Below are positions 15,046 through 24,012 of a stretch of DNA of 35,657 nt, piece by piece; position 1 is the first letter of the stretch, and the number at the start of each line of letters is the position of its first letter. A program made the translations under genes and the position numbers. The stretch lies in the NCBI GenBank assembly GCA_031402225.1, contig JANNSD010000151.1, positions 1 through 35,657 on the forward strand, in the 5' to 3' direction. Below the pieces are notes generated by a model, which was not told the origin of the DNA, ran no database searches, and worked only from the letters and a program-made list of their open reading frames with translations. Origin of the DNA: JAGGAG01 sp031402225. GTDB lineage: Bacteria; Gemmatimonadota; Gemmatimonadetes; Gemmatimonadales; GWC2-71-9.

Positions 15046-17078
15046 GTGGACTCGGCGAAGGTGTATTCGTGCTGCGCGTCGCGGAGAATGAGCGCGCGCT
15101 TGGGCCCGGTCGCGACCGCGAACTCAAAGCCATACGCGCCCGGAGCGATCGTGACGAATGAAATGGACTTGTCGGGGTTTCTCCGGGAGGCCACTTCGCT
15201 CTTCCACTCGCCGAAGTCGAACACCGTTCCCGCGGCCGTCTGATCCACGGCGATGTCCCCTAGCGCCGCATTGTGGTAGTGCCGGGCCAGCTTCCCCGAC
15301 AGGGCTGCATCGGCCGGGATGGTGTTGAGCTTCCGCTCCGCCGCCAGGTACTCGAAGAAGGCCTTCGCCTGCGCCGTGATGGACGCGTCGGCCTCCGGCT
15401 TTCCGTCGAAGAGCACCTCGAGGAGCTTGCGCTGGAAGGCGGCGTGCAGGCCCCACCCCAGGTCGGAATTGGTGAGGACGACCGCTCCCACGTCGTGCTC
15501 CGGGAGCCACATCATGTCGCTCTTGAAGCCGATCATCGAGCCACCATGGTGGACGACTGGTGTGCCGTACTTCGTGTTGACCTCCAGGCCCATACCGTAG
15601 GTCTCGTCCTTTCCGATGGGGACCTGGGGTTCGCGGCGGGCCAGCAGGGTCTCCTTGTCGAGGTACCTTGACCCGTCGGGGAGTATGCCTTCCCGAAGCT
15701 CCATGGACACGTAGGCGAGCAGGTCGTGCACGCTGCTCCATCCCGCGCCGGCCGGCCGGAGCGGGATGATAGAATAGTTGATCTCCATGACGGCGCGGCT
15801 GGGGTCGCCGTCCATGGTGAATCCGTGCGGGGCGGCGTGGTTGCCGGCCTGTGCCTTTGCGAAGTCGAAGGTGGTCGATGTCATCGCCAGGGGCTCGAAT
15901 ACCCGCGTACGCATGACCTCGTCGTACGCTGCGCCCAACTCCATCGTCGGGTAGGCGACATGGCCGCCGACAAATCCCGCCGCGCCGGCCAGGAGATTGG
16001 AGTACTGGAACATCTCGCCGAACTTGCTGGTCGGCTTCACCGTGGCGAGGGTGGCCATGGCGCCGGCAGGCGTAACGCCATCGAACTGGAGGAGCCACTC
16101 CATGTCCTGGCGCGGCAGTCCGGTGCAGGCGCAGATGAGGTGCTTCACCTTCACCTGCTGCGTAATCTCTGCGTCGCCCAGCTTGAAGGTCGGCAGCAGT
16201 GTGGTGACCTGTGTTTCCCAGGTCAGCCTCTTCTCGTCGACAAGCTTGGCCAGCATGAGCGTAGTGAGCGCCTTGGTGTTGGAGGCGATCATGAACAGGG
16301 TGTTCGCGTCCGGCTTCTCCGTCCCGCCCAGCTCGCGCAGCCCGAAACCGTCGGCAAGAACCACCTTGCCATGCTGTACCAGCCCAATCGCAACCGCGGG
16401 CACTCCGAGCTGCTTCATGCTCGCCTCGACAAACGCGGTAAGCTGGGCCACTCGAGCGGCGTCGAGCGAATGCGCTTGCCGGCCTGCGAACGTTTCGCGG
16501 ACGTAGCCCTTGGGCAGCAGGCGGCCGTAGATCAGTTCGACTGCTGCGGAGCGCTTTCCCCCCACTGCCTGGGACATGTCATAGACCACGACGGTCCACA
16601 CATCACCTGCACGCTGCGCGAACAGGTCGACGTCGCGCTTTTCGCTGGGAGATGTCTGGTAGACGTAGTCGCGACGGTCGGTCCAGCCGTCCTCGTCGGG
16701 CGCATCCACCTTGACCTTGAGAGGCCACTTTGGGGCAGGGTTGTAAACAGCCCAGGCGGCGGCCACGGCCGCATCGGCGTCGCTCGCGCGCACGTCTACC
16801 AGTACCATGCGCGAGTCGCCCTCGGGCGCTTCGACAATGGTAGCGGGCCCGCGCGCCGAGAGGCTCCAGTCGGCAGGCGCCATGAACGTTGCGCCCTCGA
16901 GTGTGCTGATCGGTGTGTCAACTGACACGACAATGGGGGAGGATGGAGCCCGGGCTGGGCTGGGCGACGACGTCGCTGCGACTGGCGCCGATGCCGCGGG
17001 TCTCTCCGAGGAGCAGGCGCCAGCGATGGAGACGCCGACCGCGGTCAGGACTCTAGCGGCCCATATGGGCTTGCTCAT
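15024..17078 (-). CDS. Secreted serine hydrolase of the beta-lactamase (class C / PBP4*) family
   Basis: 684 residues from the ATG at 17078, which has a perfect AAGGAG upstream. A signal peptide with Cys22 suggests a lipoprotein, though the lipobox (IAGAC) is imperfect. An extra N-terminal region of about 190 residues precedes the catalytic domain. The domain has Ser266-x-x-Lys269 (IASNTKALT), Tyr359-x-Asn361 (FQYSNLL) and HHGGSMIGF in place of KTG. These are the three motifs of serine beta-lactamase/DD-peptidase-like esterases. A C-terminal beta domain follows, as in many members of this family. Role: probably peptide or ester hydrolysis in the envelope; true beta-lactamase activity is unlikely to be inferable. 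Overlaps the convergent gene by 22 bp. Confidence 0.87.
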   Translation of the reverse strand: MSKPIWAARVLTAVGVSIAGACSSERPAASAPVAATSSPSPARAPSSPIVVSVDTPISTLEGATFMAPADWSLSARGPATIVEAPEGDSRMVLVDVRASDADAAVAAAWAVYNPAPKWPLKVKVDAPDEDGWTDRRDYVYQTSPSEKRDVDLFAQRAGDVWTVVVYDMSQAVGGKRSAAVELIYGRLLPKGYVRETFAGRQAHSLDAARVAQLTAFVEASMKQLGVPAVAIGLVQHGKVVLADGFGLRELGGTEKPDANTLFMIASNTKALTTLMLAKLVDEKRLTWETQVTTLLPTFKLGDAEITQQVKVKHLICACTGLPRQDMEWLLQFDGVTPAGAMATLATVKPTSKFGEMFQYSNLLAGAAGFVGGHVAYPTMELGAAYDEVMRTRVFEPLAMTSTTFDFAKAQAGNHAAPHGFTMDGDPSRAVMEINYSIIPLRPAGAGWSSVHDLLAYVSMELREGILPDGSRYLDKETLLARREPQVPIGKDETYGMGLEVNTKYGTPVVHHGGSMIGFKSDMMWLPEHDVGAVVLTNSDLGWGLHAAFQRKLLEVLFDGKPEADASITAQAKAFFEYLAAERKLNTIPADAALSGKLARHYHNAALGDIAVDQTAAGTVFDFGEWKSEVASRRNPDKSISFVTIAPGAYGFEFAVATGPKRALILRDAQHEYTFAESTQSISMP

Positions 17079-17235
17079 GGCTTGCTCCTTCTGTTGCGGA
17101 TGTACCACCGATAGGAGACGCGCGCAAGGCAGGGGCGGCCTCAGGATGTTCCGCAAAGGAAGCAGCGCCTGCACCCCTTACGAACGCCGCAATCGGCCCG
17201 TACGTTGACCGTTCCCCTAGTCAAGGAACCGGATC

Positions 17236-17556
17236 ATGCCGATGTACCTGTGGACGGCCTCGTATGCTGCTGATGGTGCCAAGGGCCTCCTCAAGGATGG
17301 CGGAAGCAAGCGCCGGGATACCGTGCGCCAGATGATTGAGAAGGCCGGCGGGAAGCTGCACTCGTTCCACTTCGCCCTTGGCACCGATGACGTGGTTGGC
17401 ATCGCGGAGTTTCCTGACACGGCGACGGCGGTGGCCATGAGCCTGGTCGTCAACGCGAGCGGGGCCGTGAGCCTGCGCTCCACTCTGCTCGTCTCACCCG
17501 AAGAGCTCGACGCCGCCGCAAAGAAGGCCATCGCGTACACGCCGCCTGGAGCGTAG
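17236..17556 (+). CDS. GYD-domain protein
   Basis: 106 residues, the normal size of this family, with AAGGAACC seven bases before the ATG. It starts PMYLWTASYAADGAKGLLKD, continues GSKRRDTVRQMIEKAGGKLH and FHFALGTDDVVGIAEFPD, and ends with a helix. This is the ferredoxin-like alpha/beta fold of the GYD family (about 90-100 residues, often annotated GYD domain). Function is unknown; family members often sit near metabolic operons. It is the first gene of a same-strand run that includes malic enzyme. A short inverted repeat (TTGAC at 17205, GTCAA at 17220) lies just upstream. Confidence 0.85.
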   Translation: MPMYLWTASYAADGAKGLLKDGGSKRRDTVRQMIEKAGGKLHSFHFALGTDDVVGIAEFPDTATAVAMSLVVNASGAVSLRSTLLVSPEELDAAAKKAIAYTPPGA

Positions 17557-17566
17557 GGCCGTCCCG

Positions 17567-17947
17567 GTGGTGCGCACGGAGCGGGTGATTGCCCTCAGCG
17601 CCGCTGTGGAGGCAATCACCGGCATCGCGCTGGTCGCGACCCCGGCGTTCGTCGGCCGGGCGTTGCTGGGCGCTGAGCTGCCGGCGTCGGGACTGGTCGT
17701 CGCGCGCTGCTTCGGCGTCGCACTGATCGCGCTGGCCCTCGCCGTGTGGCCCGACCGCGGTAGGGCCACCGGCGCACCCGCGCTGCGTGCCCTGCTGCTG
17801 TATAACGGGTCAATCGCGGCCTACCTCACCTGGCAGGGCGCCAACCGTCACATTGGAGGAATGCTGCTGTGGCCGGCCGTCGTGCTGCATGCCGTGCTCG
17901 CTGTGCTGCTGGCCTTGCCGCTGCTCGGGGTGCAGGACGAAAACTAG
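17567..17947 (+). CDS. Small integral membrane protein, four helices
   Basis: 126 residues from GTG at 17567, ten bases after the GYD stop codon. Hydropathy suggests four membrane helices: about 7-30 (ALSAAVEAITGIALVATPAFV), 44-62 (VVARCFGVALIALALAVWP), 74-92 (LRALLLYNGSIAAYLTWQG) and 98-121 (GGMLLWPAVVLHAVLAVLLALPLL). No motif identifies a function. The close spacing suggests co-transcription with the GYD gene and perhaps with malic enzyme, 48 bp downstream. Confidence 0.68.
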   Translation: MVRTERVIALSAAVEAITGIALVATPAFVGRALLGAELPASGLVVARCFGVALIALALAVWPDRGRATGAPALRALLLYNGSIAAYLTWQGANRHIGGMLLWPAVVLHAVLAVLLALPLLGVQDEN

Positions 17948-17995
17948 CGGGTATACGCCTATGTTTCGCGCCAACCGAAGCAAGGCGATCCATTC

Positions 17996-19630
17996 ATGGC
18001 GCACCTGTCCGATGCCCAGCTCGAGTTTCTCCACGATCCCGCCCTCAACAAGGGAACCGCCTTTACCGACGAAGAGCGCACCCGGCTCGGACTGCACGGG
18101 TTCCTGCCGCCCCGCGTCACCAGCCAGGAACAGCAGGTAGCGCGCATCCTCGAGACCGTCCGCGGTGCCAGCAGTGACCTCGATCGCTACATCGCGCTCA
18201 CATCGCTGCAGGATCGCAACGAGCACCTGTTCTACCGCACGGTGATGGACCACGTCGCCGAGATGCTGCCGTTCCTCTACACCCCCACCGTCGGGGAGGC
18301 GTGCAAGCGCTTCTCCCACATCTTTCGCCGGCCCCGCGGGCTCTACATCTGTCCCCACGACCGGGGGCGCATCCGGACCATCTTGCGGAACTGGCCCGCG
18401 ACGCAGGACGTCGCCGTCATCGTGGTCACCGACGGCGAGCGTATCCTCGGCCTCGGCGACCTCGGCGCCAACGGCATGGGCATTCCCATCGGCAAGCTTG
18501 CCCTCTACACCGCCTGCGCCGGCGTCGATCCCGGCCGCACCCTGCCCGTGATGCTCGATGTCGGCACCGAGAACGTCGCCTTCCGCGAAGATCCGCTGTA
18601 TGTCGGCCTCGCACAGCCCCGGCTCCGCGGCCCGGAATACGACGCACTGGTGGAGGAGTTCGTCACTGCCGTCGCCGAGGTGTTTCCGGCCGCCGTGCTG
18701 CAGTTCGAGGACTTCGCCACCGAGAACGCCATCAACCTGCTCGCGCGCTACCGCGATCGCACCTGCACCTTCAACGACGACATTCAGGGCACGGCCGCCG
18801 TGGCACTCGCCGGCCTGTACGCGGCGGTCCGGATCACCGGGCGTCCCCTGCGCGAGCAGCGTCTCGTCTTCCTCGGGGCCGGCTCAGCGGCCACCGGTAT
18901 CGCCGATCTCGTGGCCCGCGCGATGACCGAGGAGGGTCTCGACCTCGCGGCGGCGCGCGCGCGCATCGCGCTCGTGGACTCGAAGGGACTGGTCACGCGC
19001 GATCGCCCCAGCCTTGCCGCGCACAAGCTCCCCTACGCCATCGCCGCCGCGCCCGCGCACGACCTGCTCGGTGCCGTTACCGCGTTGCGCCCCACCACGA
19101 TCGTCGGCGTCTCGGCGGTGCCGCACACCTTCACCGAGCCCGTGCTGCGGGCTATGGCCGACGCCAATGCACGGCCCATCGTCTTTGCCCTGTCGAATCC
19201 CACCAGCCGGGCGGAGTGTACGGCCGAGGAGGCATATCGCTGGACCGGCGGCCGCGCCATCTTCGCGTCCGGCAGCCCCTTCCCCCCGGTGGAGATCGAC
19301 GGCCAGCGCCGGGTCCCGCGCCAGGGCAACAACGCTTACATCTTTCCCGGCCTCGGACTGGGTGTGACGCTCGTGCGCGCGCGCCGTGTCACCGAGTCGA
19401 TGTTTGCCGCCGCCGCCCGGCGGCTCGGCGAACTCACCACCGACGCGGACCTCGCCCAGGGCTCGCTCTATCCGCCGCTCGAGCAAATCATGGAGGTGTC
19501 GGCAAAGATTGCCGTGGCGGTGGCCGAGGTGGCGTACCGGGAGGGACTGGCGACCGTGTCCCGACCCGCCGACCTTTCAGCGTTCGTGCGCAATAATCGT
19601 TATGACCCCGTGTATCCGGTAATCCAATGA
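17996..19630 (+). CDS. maeA: NAD-dependent malic enzyme
   Basis: 544 residues, full length for the large-type malic enzyme, which oxidatively decarboxylates malate to pyruvate and makes NADH. The catalytic Tyr95 is in FLYTPTVGEAC and Lys167 in GIPIGKLALY. The metal ligands are in FEDFATENAINLLARYR and FNDDIQGTA. The nucleotide motif is FLGAGSAATGIAD, and the C-terminal PTSRAECTAEEAY motif is typical. The ATG has AAGG upstream. It is cytoplasmic and links the TCA cycle to gluconeogenesis and NADH supply. The stop codon overlaps the next gene by ATGA. Cofactor choice (NAD rather than NADP) is inferred from size class. Confidence 0.92.
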   Translation: MAHLSDAQLEFLHDPALNKGTAFTDEERTRLGLHGFLPPRVTSQEQQVARILETVRGASSDLDRYIALTSLQDRNEHLFYRTVMDHVAEMLPFLYTPTVGEACKRFSHIFRRPRGLYICPHDRGRIRTILRNWPATQDVAVIVVTDGERILGLGDLGANGMGIPIGKLALYTACAGVDPGRTLPVMLDVGTENVAFREDPLYVGLAQPRLRGPEYDALVEEFVTAVAEVFPAAVLQFEDFATENAINLLARYRDRTCTFNDDIQGTAAVALAGLYAAVRITGRPLREQRLVFLGAGSAATGIADLVARAMTEEGLDLAAARARIALVDSKGLVTRDRPSLAAHKLPYAIAAAPAHDLLGAVTALRPTTIVGVSAVPHTFTEPVLRAMADANARPIVFALSNPTSRAECTAEEAYRWTGGRAIFASGSPFPPVEIDGQRRVPRQGNNAYIFPGLGLGVTLVRARRVTESMFAAAARRLGELTTDADLAQGSLYPPLEQIMEVSAKIAVAVAEVAYREGLATVSRPADLSAFVRNNRYDPVYPVIQ

Positions 19631-20331
19631 TCCGCGTCAGCGTCGTTGCCCCCGCCATGGTCGTCGCCAGCCTTGCCGCCACCCCCGCCGCGGCGCAGGG
19701 CCCGATCGACTTCGCGAAACTGCGCCCGGCGAAGGACAGCTTCGTCGTGCTCCTGCAGGGCAAGCCGGTCGGCTACGAGGTGATCACCCTCGACCGGTCG
19801 GCCAGCGGCTTCGTCATCACCGACGACACCAGCCTTCCACCGCGCATGCAGCAGCACACGGAGGTCACCATCGGCGCCGACGGCGCCATGACCTCGGTGA
19901 CGCAGCGCGGTGTGCTCACCGGCACGGAAATGAAGGTGGACGTCGCGTATGCCGGCGCCAGAGTGACGGGCAGCGCCACCACGCCCGGACCTGCCGGTGC
20001 CATCACCACGAAGGCGGTCGCGGCGGAGGTCCCGCTGTACACCGTCGACGACAATGTGCTGCTGCCGCTGCTGCCCGGGGTCGCGTGGCAGCCGGGCCTC
20101 AGCATCGAGGTACCGTTGTTCTCGTCGGGGCAGAACACCCTGTACCAGGTGACGCTGACCGTGCTTGGCACCGAGAGCGTCAAGGTGCCGGCCGGGACAT
20201 TCGAGGCGTACAAGGTGTCCATCAAGGGCCTGCCGCAGGCGATGACGGTCTACGTCAGCACCGTAGCGCCGCACCGGGTACTGAAGGCAGTGTCAGAGGG
20301 AGCACCGCTTGAGTTTGTTGCAGCGCGCTGA
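19627..20331 (+). CDS. Secreted protein, DUF3108-like beta-rich fold, function unknown
   Basis: 234 residues. A signal peptide (VVASLAATPAAAQ) precedes a beta-rich body: KDSFVVLLQGKPVGYEVITL, then YTVDDNVLLPLLPGVAW, and finally VKVPAGTFEAYKVSI. The pattern of a flag-like opening strand, a VPAGTFEAYK strand and a final thioester-like core resembles DUF3108/outer-membrane lipoprotein-sorting-type folds. There are no catalytic motifs. It is translationally coupled to malic enzyme at its start (ATGA) and overlaps the glycosyltransferase gene by 23 bp at its end, so it belongs to the same operon. Confidence 0.65.
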   Translation: MIRVSVVAPAMVVASLAATPAAAQGPIDFAKLRPAKDSFVVLLQGKPVGYEVITLDRSASGFVITDDTSLPPRMQQHTEVTIGADGAMTSVTQRGVLTGTEMKVDVAYAGARVTGSATTPGPAGAITTKAVAAEVPLYTVDDNVLLPLLPGVAWQPGLSIEVPLFSSGQNTLYQVTLTVLGTESVKVPAGTFEAYKVSIKGLPQAMTVYVSTVAPHRVLKAVSEGAPLEFVAAR

Positions 20332-21475
20332 CCCGCGGGTCAGCATCATTGTCCCCACCTTCAATCGATCGCCGTTCCTCGCCGAGTGCCTCGAGAGCCT
20401 GTTCGCCCAGACCATCCCGCCGGCGCAGGTCATCGTGGTCAACGATCGCTCGACCGACGCCACGCGCGCCGTGGTCGAGCCGTTCCTGTCCCGCATTCTC
20501 TACCTCGAGACTGCCGCACAGGTGGGCAAGCCCGGTGCCGCCAATCTCGGCCTGGAGCACGTCACCGGCGACTACGTGTGGGTGTTCGATGACGACGACG
20601 TGGCGCTGCCCGATGCGCTGGCGCGCTTCACCGCCGCGCTCGAGCGTCACCCCCACTGCGGCTTCAGCTGGAGCCCGTGGTTCTATGCCGACACCCGGCC
20701 CGATGGGCGCCTCGGCCCCGTCGGATGGGAAACCACCGAGCCGCCCATCGCCGAGCTCGGCTTCGTCCCCGCGCTCCTCGAGCGCAATTTCCTCGGCGGC
20801 GCCGCGCTCTTCGCGCGGCGGAGATGCTACGACGAGGCGGGCAACTACCACCCGGCACTCACTCGCTCACAGGATTACGATATTGCCATCCGCTTTGCCC
20901 GGCGCTACCCGGCCGTACGGGTGGAGGGCGGCGCCACCTTCATCTACCGGCAGCACGAGGGCGCGCGCGGCAACACCGCCGATCGCTTCGCGGCCCCCGC
21001 GCGCTTCGCCAAGTGGCTGCAATACGATCAGCGCATTTTCCGCGAGCTGCAGAAGGACATGCCGCTCGCCGAATACCTGCCGCCGGGCCACGACCTCGCC
21101 ACGTCGTCGCGCCTCGCCCTCATCGAGCGCTTCACCCTCATGGTCAGCCACCTGCTCGTCGACGAGGCGCTCGAGGACCTGACGCTGCTCGCCCGGCTGG
21201 CTGATCAGGGCGCACTCACCCGGGCGGAGCGCCGACCGCTCCGCCTCATCGCCTATGCCGATCCATGGTACGGGTGCGGCAGCGTCTGGGACCGCGCCGA
21301 GTTCACCGCCCGCCTGCGCCAACTGGCCACCACCTCGCCCCTCGTGCGCGCCATTCGGGCCGAGGCCATCCGGAGCTTCCTCCGCGGCGTGCGCAGCGAA
21401 GGCCTGGCTCGGCTGCCCCTGGTGGCGCGGCGGGCCGCCCGGCTCTTTACCCCAACTGGCACCGCGCCGGATTAG
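20309..21475 (+). CDS. Family 2 glycosyltransferase
   Basis: 388 residues from TTG at 20309, with a strong GAGGGAG five bases upstream; no suitable ATG exists nearby. The GT-A fold is clear: VSIIVPTFNRSPFLAECLES at the N-terminus, VIVVNDRSTDAT as the nucleotide-binding Asp loop, and KPGAANLGLEH. WVFDDDDVALPDAL is the DxD metal site. A later QDYDIAIRFARRY segment corresponds to the catalytic-base region. It transfers a sugar from a nucleotide-sugar to an unknown acceptor, probably at the cytoplasmic face for cell-surface polysaccharide. No other polysaccharide genes are nearby. It overlaps the preceding gene by 23 bp. Confidence 0.88.
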   Translation: MSLLQRADPRVSIIVPTFNRSPFLAECLESLFAQTIPPAQVIVVNDRSTDATRAVVEPFLSRILYLETAAQVGKPGAANLGLEHVTGDYVWVFDDDDVALPDALARFTAALERHPHCGFSWSPWFYADTRPDGRLGPVGWETTEPPIAELGFVPALLERNFLGGAALFARRRCYDEAGNYHPALTRSQDYDIAIRFARRYPAVRVEGGATFIYRQHEGARGNTADRFAAPARFAKWLQYDQRIFRELQKDMPLAEYLPPGHDLATSSRLALIERFTLMVSHLLVDEALEDLTLLARLADQGALTRAERRPLRLIAYADPWYGCGSVWDRAEFTARLRQLATTSPLVRAIRAEAIRSFLRGVRSEGLARLPLVARRAARLFTPTGTAPD

Positions 21476-21581
21476 TGGCCACGCGCACCGGGCGCAGCTG
21501 GCCACGTGATCGTGCGCCACCTGCCCGTTCGGCGGACACCACTTGCTGCCACTGTAGCGGTGTCCCGCTAGTTTCCCCGGG

Positions 21582-22055
21582 GTGTCCAGCGCCCGCATCG
21601 TTCCGTTCGAGCCGCGCCTCGCACCCTGGTTCGGCCTCCTCAATCGCGAATGGATCGAACGCTATTTCGTCGTCGAGCCGCCCGACCTGGCGGTGCTCGA
21701 GGATCCCGAGGGCGCCATCATCGCCACCGGTGGCATGATCTGGTTCGCGCTCCTGGCCGACGACGTGGTGGGCACCTGCGCGGTGCTGCCGCACGAGCCG
21801 GGCGTCTTGGAACTCGCGAAGATGGCGGTCGCGCCCGCCGCCCAGGGTCGCGGTGTAGGGCGACTGCTCGGTGAGCAGGCCATTGTCTTTGCCCGTGACA
21901 CTGGTGCACGGAGCCTGATGCTGCTCACCAACTCGCGGCTGGCGCCTGCCATCCACCTGTACAAAGCGCTCGGCTTCGTGCACGCGCCGATGCCGCCCGG
22001 CGTCGAATACCAGCGCGCGAACGTGCACATGGTGTTCCCACTGGCCAAGGCGTAG
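21582..22055 (+). CDS. GNAT family N-acetyltransferase
   Basis: 157 residues from GTG at 21582. No Shine-Dalgarno is obvious, but the family-typical N-terminus (IVPFEPRLAPWFGLLNREWI, then ERYFVVEP) is included only with this start. The acetyl-CoA site is VAPAAQGRGVGRLLGEQA (Q/RxxGxG/A), preceded by the strand LELAKMAV and followed by LMLLTNSRLAPAIHLYKALGF. The acetyl acceptor (small molecule or protein) is unknown. It stands alone: 106 bp upstream separate it from the glycosyltransferase and 53 bp downstream from the next gene. Confidence 0.88.
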   Translation: MSSARIVPFEPRLAPWFGLLNREWIERYFVVEPPDLAVLEDPEGAIIATGGMIWFALLADDVVGTCAVLPHEPGVLELAKMAVAPAAQGRGVGRLLGEQAIVFARDTGARSLMLLTNSRLAPAIHLYKALGFVHAPMPPGVEYQRANVHMVFPLAKA

Positions 22056-22108
22056 CGACCATCAGTTACATTGAGCGAACGCTTTCTTCCTTCGAATCCG
22101 GAGCGGAT

Positions 22109-22513
22109 ATGTCGCGGTCTTTCCTCGCCACCCTGGCACTCGTCATCCTCGCCGCCCCTGTCGCTGCCCAGATGGGTGGACCGCCCCAGTCCGGCCGCGG
22201 CCTGCTGGCGGGCATCACCCTCACCCCGGCGCAGCAACAGAAGGTCGACTCCGCCTGGAAGGCACACCAGCCGATGCGAGACAAGATGCAGGCCCAGATG
22301 CAGCCCGGTGAGCGGCCCGATTCCGCCCAGATGGCGATGCTCCGTAACATGCGCGACCAGAACATGAAGGATATGCGCGGTATTCTCACGCCTGATCAGC
22401 AGAAGGTGTTCGACCAGAACCTCGAGCAGATGCGGAGCCGCATGGGTGGACCGGGCGCCGTCATGGGCCCGCCACCGGCCGCGGGCACGGCCCCGCCGGC
22501 GCAGGCGAAGTAG
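22109..22513 (+). CDS. Secreted Spy/CpxP-like helical protein
   Basis: 134 residues; CCGGAGCGG lies just upstream of the ATG. A signal peptide (ATLALVILAAPVAAQ) is followed by a Met/Gln-rich helical body. It has two LTP-x-Q repeats, ITLTPAQQQKVDSAWKAH and ILTPDQQKVFDQNLEQM, which are the hallmark of the Spy/CpxP LTxxQ fold. The C-terminus is a flexible Pro/Gly/Ala tail. Such proteins are periplasmic, act as chaperones or stress-dependent regulators, and are often metal-responsive. It precedes the META-domain lipoprotein by 16 bp, so the two are probably one transcript. Confidence 0.75.
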   Translation: MSRSFLATLALVILAAPVAAQMGGPPQSGRGLLAGITLTPAQQQKVDSAWKAHQPMRDKMQAQMQPGERPDSAQMAMLRNMRDQNMKDMRGILTPDQQKVFDQNLEQMRSRMGGPGAVMGPPPAAGTAPPAQAK

Positions 22514-22529
22514 CGACCGGTCCACCCGG

Positions 22530-23207
22530 ATGATCCGGCACGTCGTCGTCGCGGCCATACTGGCCGGGTGCGCCCAGGGACAAGGCGCCCCGGCCTTCCG
22601 GGCCCGCGGAAACGAACCCCCATGGTCGCTGGCAATTGAAGCGGACACGATGACGCTGGTGACGGACTACGGGAACACGCGGCAGGTCATGCCCACGCCA
22701 CCGGTGCAGTCGACGGCCGCCGGCCGCCGCTACGCCACGAAGTCCGACGGCAAGGACGTGGTCGTGACCATCAGCGACCGTCCATGCGCCGACAACATGA
22801 GTGGCATGCCCTTCCCGGCAACCGTGGTGGTACAGCTGGATGGCCGCGAACTCAGCGGGTGCGGCGGTGAGCCCGTGTCGCTCCTCAACGGAAACGAGTG
22901 GGTGGTCGAAGACATAGATGGAAAGGGGATCATCGACAATTCGCGCGTGTCCCTCAACTTCGGCGACGACGGCCGTCTGTACGGCCGGGCCTCCTGCAAT
23001 ACCTACAGCGCGACGTTCACGCTGACCGGCGAAGGCCTGACGGTCGCCAACGCCGTCACCACCGAAAAGGCCTGCGCCCCCTCGCTCATGCAGCAGGAAG
23101 GCCGGTTCCTCGAGGCGCTACAGAGCGTGCAGCGATTCGAGATCGGCCCCACCGGGGAGCTGATTCTCCATGGGCCGGAGGGGCCGGGGATTGTGGCGCG
23201 CAGGTAG
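22530..23207 (+). CDS. META-domain lipoprotein
   Basis: 225 residues. A short signal peptide ends AILAGC (Cys14). The N-terminal domain (about 25-120) has GNEPPWSLAIEADTMTLVTD and ends with a two-Cys segment (RPCADNMSG, LSGCGGEP). This matches the COG3650-type domain often fused in front of META. The META domain follows from about 125: GNEWVVEDIDGKGIIDNSRV, FGDDGRLYGRASCNTYSATF and ACAPSLMQQEGRFLEAL. The G-x-xGCN-x-Y core is present as GRASCNTY. META proteins such as HslJ are envelope proteins tied to heat shock or antibiotic tolerance. The stop codon runs directly into a 7-bp repeat. Confidence 0.82.
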   Translation: MIRHVVVAAILAGCAQGQGAPAFRARGNEPPWSLAIEADTMTLVTDYGNTRQVMPTPPVQSTAAGRRYATKSDGKDVVVTISDRPCADNMSGMPFPATVVVQLDGRELSGCGGEPVSLLNGNEWVVEDIDGKGIIDNSRVSLNFGDDGRLYGRASCNTYSATFTLTGEGLTVANAVTTEKACAPSLMQQEGRFLEALQSVQRFEIGPTGELILHGPEGPGIVARR

Positions 23208-23320
23208 TCGTGAGTCATGAGTCGTGACTGTCATCGCCGGGAGACGAGGCGTCGCCACCGGATGACGGCGATGCGCAAGGGTAGCTCACGCCTCACGCCT
23301 CACGCCTCACGACTCACGAC
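23207..23320. repeat. 7-bp repeats in inverted orientation
   Basis: GTCGTGA, GTCATGA and GTCGTGA occupy 23207-23227, starting on the last base of the META gene's TAG. Five units with a CTCACG core (three CTCACGC, two CTCACGA) occupy 23285-23319. The two arms are imperfect reverse complements separated by about 57 bp, so the transcript could form a long hairpin after the META gene. The interior shows no gene. Confidence 0.85.
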
Positions 23321-23373
23321 TCCATCCGGCACACCCCATGCTTTCCCAGCCTCCACCTGTCCCGGAGGCCCGC

Positions 23374-23595
23374 ATGAAAGTCCCCGCGTCGTTGCTCGCC
23401 CGTCTCGCCGTCTATGCTGTTGCGCTCTTCGTTGTCGCCATGGCCCAGTTACCCGGGCAGGCTCCTTCCGCGGTGTCGGCGCTGCGCACCGGTCAGCCCG
23501 ACGTCGCCATCAGCCCGGTCCGCTACCTCCTCGGCGGCATTCTCCTCGCCGGAATCTGCCTCGAAGTGCTGCGCCGGAGGCCCCTGTGGCACTGA
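23374..23595 (+). CDS. Small membrane protein of unknown function
   Basis: 73 residues from the ATG at 23374, with GGAGG six bases upstream; an in-frame ATG at 23338 lacks a site. Two hydrophobic helices are evident: about 7-24 (ARLAVYAVALFVVAMAQL) and 48-63 (YLLGGILLAGICLEVL), followed by a basic end (RRRPLWH). No motif is known. Its last ten bases overlap the GTG start of the next gene, so the pair is translationally coupled and probably acts together. Confidence 0.62.
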   Translation: MKVPASLLARLAVYAVALFVVAMAQLPGQAPSAVSALRTGQPDVAISPVRYLLGGILLAGICLEVLRRRPLWH

Positions 23596-24002
23596 AGAAC
23601 ACCGCACCTATCGGCCGCACCGTCAAGGCAAGCTTTAACTGGGTGACCCAGGCCGGCGCGAACACCCTCAGGAATCTCCCCTTCGGCGGTGCCCTCGGCG
23701 TGGTCGTGGCCGGCGCCGTGCTCTGGCTCACCCCCCCTTTCGTTCCCGACGGTTGGAGCGCCGAAGCGGTGCTCAGCCTCGGCATGGGCAGCGGCGTCGT
23801 CCTGCACCGCCTCCTCCACGGCGCGCTCGGCTGGTTCTTCGAACCCATGCGCCGTCACCTCGGCTCGCGCTGGGAAGCCTGGATTCAGCTCGGCAAGCTC
23901 GACGGCTACCGGAAGCGCGGGCTCCTGCCGGCGGAGCAGGCACATGTGCTCACCGATCGTATCGTGCAGGATGACATCAATGCCAAGGGGCGGCGACGCT
24001 GA
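23586..24002 (+). CDS. Membrane protein of unknown function
   Basis: 138 residues from GTG at 23586, which has GGAGG six bases upstream inside the previous gene. One or two hydrophobic helices at about 38-80 (GGALGVVVAGAVLWLTPPFV and the following LSLGMGSGVVLHRLLHGALG) are followed by a basic, amphipathic C-terminal part (RRHLGSRWEAWIQLGKLDGY). No family is recognised. Only ten bases separate its stop codon from the 8-bp repeat array. Confidence 0.62.
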   Translation: MALKNTAPIGRTVKASFNWVTQAGANTLRNLPFGGALGVVVAGAVLWLTPPFVPDGWSAEAVLSLGMGSGVVLHRLLHGALGWFFEPMRRHLGSRWEAWIQLGKLDGYRKRGLLPAEQAHVLTDRIVQDDINAKGRRR

Positions 24003-24012
24003 CTGCCCCGCC

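Noticed and set aside
21476..21581. Possible sigma-54 site and hairpin after the glycosyltransferase gene
   Set aside because: The GG and GC dinucleotides near 21535-21550 are nine, not ten, bases apart, and the short GTGGCC/GGCCAC stem has no T-run.
23217..23585. Long N-terminal extension of the membrane protein at 23586-24002
   Set aside because: It would run through the inverted repeat and the whole preceding small gene in another frame. GTG at 23586 has a good ribosome site and gives a normal protein start.
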